Positions 61,227 through 64,000 of a DNA stretch of 64,000 nucleotides are shown piece by piece; the first letter of the stretch is position 1; each line of letters opens with the position of its first letter. Location of the stretch: contig NZ_JASZYQ010000004.1 of NCBI RefSeq assembly GCF_030316885.1, positions 1 to 64,000 on the forward strand, written 5' to 3'. The notes beneath the pieces are model-generated. The model did not search any database, was not told the origin of the DNA, and worked only from the letters and a program-made list of their open reading frames with translations. The stretch comes from Variovorax jilinensis (GTDB taxonomy: Bacteria > Pseudomonadota > Gammaproteobacteria > Burkholderiales > Burkholderiaceae_C). The position numbers were made by a program, and so were the translations under genes.

Positions 61227-61841
61227 TCAGATCGGCTTGAAATGCTCGAAGGGCTCGCGGCACGAGACGCACCGGTACATCGCCTTGCAGGCCGTGGCGC
61301 CGAAGGCCGACAGGCGCTCGGTGTTGCTGCTGCCGCAGCGCGGGCAGGCGACCGCATCGACGCGGCGGCCGAAGAAGCGGATCGGCACCGTGCCATCGGG
61401 CGCAGCCGGACCGGGTGGCGCGATGCCGTAGTCCTTGAGCTTGCGGCGGCCCTCGGCGCTGATCCAGTCGGTGGTCCAGGCCGGGGCGCGCTGCAGCCGC
61501 ACGCTGGCCGGGCCGAGCCCGGCGCGCGCGATGGCCTCGAGCACGTCGTGCTCGATCACCTCGGTCGCGGGGCAGCCCGAGTAGGTCGGCGTCAAGACGA
61601 TCTCGAGCGCCTCGCCCTGCTCGACCACGTCGCGCACGATGCCGAGATCGCGCACCGAGAGCGCGGGCACCTCGGGGTCGAGGACGGTGCCGAGCACCTC
61701 CCACGCTCTCTCGATCCTTGAGGCACCCTCTTCTTCCCGCAGGGGCCGCCGCGCACGGCCGCCCGAAGCGGCCGGCCCGCCCCCCGGCAGCGGGGTCGGA
61801 GGAAGCGACACGGAGTGCGCGACGACTGGGGAGGGCGCCAT
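61227..61841 (-). CDS. paaD: PaaD, Fe-S assembly-type subunit with N-terminal extension
   Basis: 204 aa from the ATG at 61841; a GTG at 61847 overlapping the paaC stop is equally possible. The core is DUF59-like (ALSVRDLGIVRDV, LTPTYSGCPATEVIE), with a C-terminal zinc-like Cys cluster (ACPRCGSSN...CVSCREPF). Residues about 10-42 (LPPTPLPGGGPAASGGRARRP) look like translated repeat DNA and make the protein about 40 aa longer than the usual 165. PaaD is needed for PaaE or oxygenase cluster maturation. Confidence 0.9.
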   Translation of the reverse strand: MAPSPVVAHSVSLPPTPLPGGGPAASGGRARRPLREEEGASRIERAWEVLGTVLDPEVPALSVRDLGIVRDVVEQGEALEIVLTPTYSGCPATEVIEHDVLEAIARAGLGPASVRLQRAPAWTTDWISAEGRRKLKDYGIAPPGPAAPDGTVPIRFFGRRVDAVACPRCGSSNTERLSAFGATACKAMYRCVSCREPFEHFKPI

Positions 61842-61843
61842 GT

Positions 61844-62617
61844 TCACCAGACGCCGCCCGGGAAGGCGCGTTGCAGATGCTGCATCTCGGCCAGGATGTA
61901 GCCCATGTGCTCGCTGTGCACGCCGCGCTTGCCGGTGCTGCGGAAGGCGGCATCGGCGGGCCGCGAGAGGCCGGCCTCGCCGAGGATGGTGTCCATCTCG
62001 GCCTGCCAGCCGGCCTGCAGCTCGGACCAGCGCGGGCCCAGGCCGGCGGTTGCAGCGGCATCGTCGACCGCATCCGATTCGAAGATCTCGGGCACGTAGA
62101 GCCACAGGTCGGCCAGCGCGCGCTCCACGCGGCGGCGCGATTCGTCGGTGCCGTCGCCCAGCCGCACCACCCAGTCGGCCGCGTGCTGCTGGTGGTAGCG
62201 CGCCTCCTTGACCGCCTTGCCCGCGATGCCGGCGAGCTCGGCGTCGCCCGAACTGCGCAGGCGCTCCCACAACAGCTTCATGAAGGTCGCCACCATCGCG
62301 TTGCGCAGCACCGTGAAGGCGAAGTCGCCGCGCGGCAGCTCGACCAGCGTGAGGTTGCGGTAGTCCTTCTCGTCGCGCAGGAACGCGAGCTGATCTTCGT
62401 CGTGGCCGCGGCCTTCGAGCGTGCCCGCATGCGTGAGCACCGCGCGCGCCTGGCCGATCAGGTCGAGCGCCATGTTGGACATCGCGATGTCCTCCTCGAG
62501 GATCGGCGCATGGCCCGACCATTCGGAGATGCGCTGGCCCAGGATCAGGCAGGTGTCGCCGATGCGCAGCAGGTACTGCACGGCGGGCGTCGATTCGATG
62601 GCGATGGAAGCTTGCAT
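61844..62617 (-). CDS. paaC: Phenylacetyl-CoA epoxidase structural subunit
   Basis: 257 aa, ferritin-like helical bundle (ISEWSGHAPILEEDIAMSNMALDLIGQA). It stabilises PaaA in the oxygenase and lacks the active di-iron site. The stop overlaps the possible GTG start of paaD (GTGA). 12 bp after paaB. Confidence 0.94.
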   Translation of the reverse strand: MQASIAIESTPAVQYLLRIGDTCLILGQRISEWSGHAPILEEDIAMSNMALDLIGQARAVLTHAGTLEGRGHDEDQLAFLRDEKDYRNLTLVELPRGDFAFTVLRNAMVATFMKLLWERLRSSGDAELAGIAGKAVKEARYHQQHAADWVVRLGDGTDESRRRVERALADLWLYVPEIFESDAVDDAAATAGLGPRWSELQAGWQAEMDTILGEAGLSRPADAAFRSTGKRGVHSEHMGYILAEMQHLQRAFPGGVW

Positions 62618-62629
62618 TTCAGTGGACGG

Positions 62630-62935
62630 TCACATGTGGTCGACGGAGCCGGGCAGCTGGTAGAACGTCGGGTGGCGGTAGACCTTGTCTTCCATCGGAT
62701 CGAAGTACATGTCCTTGTCGGCCGGGTCGCTGGCGACGATCTGCTCCGAGCGCACCACCCAGACGCTGGTGCCTTCCTGGCGCCGCGTGTAGACGTCGCG
62801 CGCCATCTGGATGGCCATCTTCGAATCGGCCGCGTGCAGGCTGCCGCAATGCTTGTGGTCGAGGCCCGAGCGGCTGCGCACGAAGACCTCCCAGAGGGGC
62901 CATTCGGCGGCGGTGGCAGGTGTGGGGTTCGTCAT
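62630..62935 (-). CDS. paaB: Phenylacetyl-CoA epoxidase subunit
   Basis: 101 aa, near the usual 95. The family start WEVFVRSRSGLDHKHCGSLHA and the late KVYRHPTFYQLPG are clear. It is a small subunit that links the oxygenase heterodimers and aids electron transfer. Between paaA and paaC. Confidence 0.95.
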   Translation of the reverse strand: MTNPTPATAAEWPLWEVFVRSRSGLDHKHCGSLHAADSKMAIQMARDVYTRRQEGTSVWVVRSEQIVASDPADKDMYFDPMEDKVYRHPTFYQLPGSVDHM

Positions 62936-62953
62936 GTTCGTTTTCCTTGGTGT

Positions 62954-63967
62954 TCAGGCTGCCAGGGGGGTCGGCTCGGCGCGCTTGGCGGCATGCGCAA
63001 GCGCCGCTTCACGCACCCAGGCGCCGTCGTCCCAGGCCTTGACCCGGGCGCCCAGGCGCTCGCGGTTGCACGGGCCGTCACCACCGACCACGCGCCAGAA
63101 CTCGCTCCAGTCGATGGTGCCGTGGTCGTGGTGCTGGCGCTCCTCGTTCCACTTGAGATCGGGATCGGGCAGCGTGACGCCGAGCACCTTGGCCTGCTCG
63201 ACCGCGGCGTCGATGAACTTGGCGCGCAGGTCGTCGTTGGAGAAGCGTTTGATGCCCCAGCGCATCGACTGCGCCGAGTTCGGCGACTGGTCGTCGGGCG
63301 GGCCGAACATCATGATCGACGGCCACCACCAGCGGTTCACCGCGTCCTGAACCATGGCCTTCTGGGCCTCGGTGCCGTTCTGCATCATCACCAGCAGGGC
63401 CTCGAAGCCCTGGCGCTGATGGAAGCTCTCCTCGCGGCAGATGCGGATCATCGCGCGCGCATAGGGCGCATAGGAGCAGCGGCAGATCGGCACCTGGTTC
63501 ATGATCGCGGCGCCGTCGACCAGCCAGCCGATGGTGCCCATGTCGGCCCAAGTGAGCGTGGGGTAGTTGAAGATCGAGCTGTACTTGGCGCGGCCGCTGT
63601 GCAGCGCGTCGACCATCTGGTCGCGCGAGGTGCCGAGCGTCTCCGCGGCCGAGTACAGGTAGAGGCCGTGGCCGGCCTCGTCCTGCACCTTGGCCAGCAG
63701 GATCGCCTTGCGCTTGAGCGTGGGCGCGCGCGTGATCCAGTTGCCTTCGGGCAGCATGCCGACGATCTCGGAATGCGCGTGCTGGCTGATCTGGCGCACC
63801 AGGGTCTTGCGGTAGTGCTCGGGCATCCAGTCCTTGGCCTCGATGAAGCCGCCCTCGTCGATGCGGGCATCGAAGCGCTGCTCGAGCTGCATTTCCTCGG
63901 CCGAGCGCACCGCCTTCTTGGCGTCGCCGGGCTCCTTGCCCATCGTGTCCATCGCTTGCGTGTACAT
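62954..63967 (-). CDS. paaA: Phenylacetyl-CoA epoxidase catalytic subunit
   Basis: 337 aa. The di-iron ligand motifs are visible: [15 protein letters not shown] with E-x-x-H and [13 protein letters not shown] with E-x-x-x-H. This subunit adds oxygen to phenylacetyl-CoA to form the 1,2-epoxide. The ATG at 63967 has AAGGAA about 8 nt upstream, so the protein is complete. First gene of the cluster in this window; the paaFGHIJK genes are not seen. Confidence 0.96.
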   Translation of the reverse strand: MYTQAMDTMGKEPGDAKKAVRSAEEMQLEQRFDARIDEGGFIEAKDWMPEHYRKTLVRQISQHAHSEIVGMLPEGNWITRAPTLKRKAILLAKVQDEAGHGLYLYSAAETLGTSRDQMVDALHSGRAKYSSIFNYPTLTWADMGTIGWLVDGAAIMNQVPICRCSYAPYARAMIRICREESFHQRQGFEALLVMMQNGTEAQKAMVQDAVNRWWWPSIMMFGPPDDQSPNSAQSMRWGIKRFSNDDLRAKFIDAAVEQAKVLGVTLPDPDLKWNEERQHHDHGTIDWSEFWRVVGGDGPCNRERLGARVKAWDDGAWVREAALAHAAKRAEPTPLAA

Positions 63968-64000
63968 GTCGGTTCCTTTCAGGCGCTGCCGCCTGGTTAC

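Overview
The window is about 64 kb of very GC-rich, densely packed chromosomal DNA. The tRNA-Tyr/Gly/Thr-tuf block, the trp gene set with ung, the phenylacetate (paa) cluster coupled to a Liv-type transporter, and many 4-bp ATGA/GTGA/TTGA gene overlaps all suggest a betaproteobacterium of the Comamonadaceae, probably Variovorax or a close relative. The species is inferred from protein character, not from a database search. I see no prophage, insertion sequence, CRISPR array or integrase. The accessory content is single genes and regulatory clusters.

Layout. (1) 1-508: start of tuf and three tRNA genes on the minus strand, with a recognisable promoter. (2) 657-7652: a minus-strand trp operon read as trpL-trpE-GxxExxY-trpG-ltaE-LysE exporter-trpD-trpC-ung, with a likely attenuator upstream of trpE. 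(3) 7.7-12 kb: a chalcone-isomerase-like secreted protein, gph, a TetR regulator, an SGNH lipoprotein, a 12-bp minisatellite, a DUF202 protein and a MarC protein. (4) 12-17.2 kb: divergent metR/metE with a perfect MetR box, then a pabB-pabC fusion. (5) 17.2-35.3 kb: a signalling island. It has a LuxR-type response regulator, an orphan DotU/TssL-like protein, an EF-G paralogue, two pairs of a periplasmic binding protein and a hybrid HDLRQP-type kinase, and a six-gene minus-strand operon with a three-receiver hybrid kinase, CheR, CheB, a REC-kinase, a lone receiver and a degenerate kinase. (6) 35.5-52.1 kb: mostly short transcription units: AraC regulator, EamA transporter, amidohydrolase, glycine-zipper protein, catalase, transglutaminase-like protein, CinA domain protein, thioesterase, class D beta-lactamase, acyl-CoA ligase, several uncharacterised proteins and LigD. 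(7) 52.3-64 kb: minus-strand paaABCDE-paaR-livK-livH-livMG-livF-paaZ, for aerobic phenylacetyl-CoA epoxidation and ring opening with a dedicated ABC transporter.

How the parts fit. Regions 2 and 4 supply tryptophan, p-aminobenzoate and methionine; chorismate is used by both trpEG and pabBC. Region 5 is a phosphorelay and chemotaxis-type regulatory block whose outputs are not visible here. Region 7 turns phenylacetyl-CoA into the oxepin-CoA ring-opening product. GC-rich intergenic repeat copies lie beside paaZ, livF and livH, and one related stretch has become part of the paaD coding sequence.
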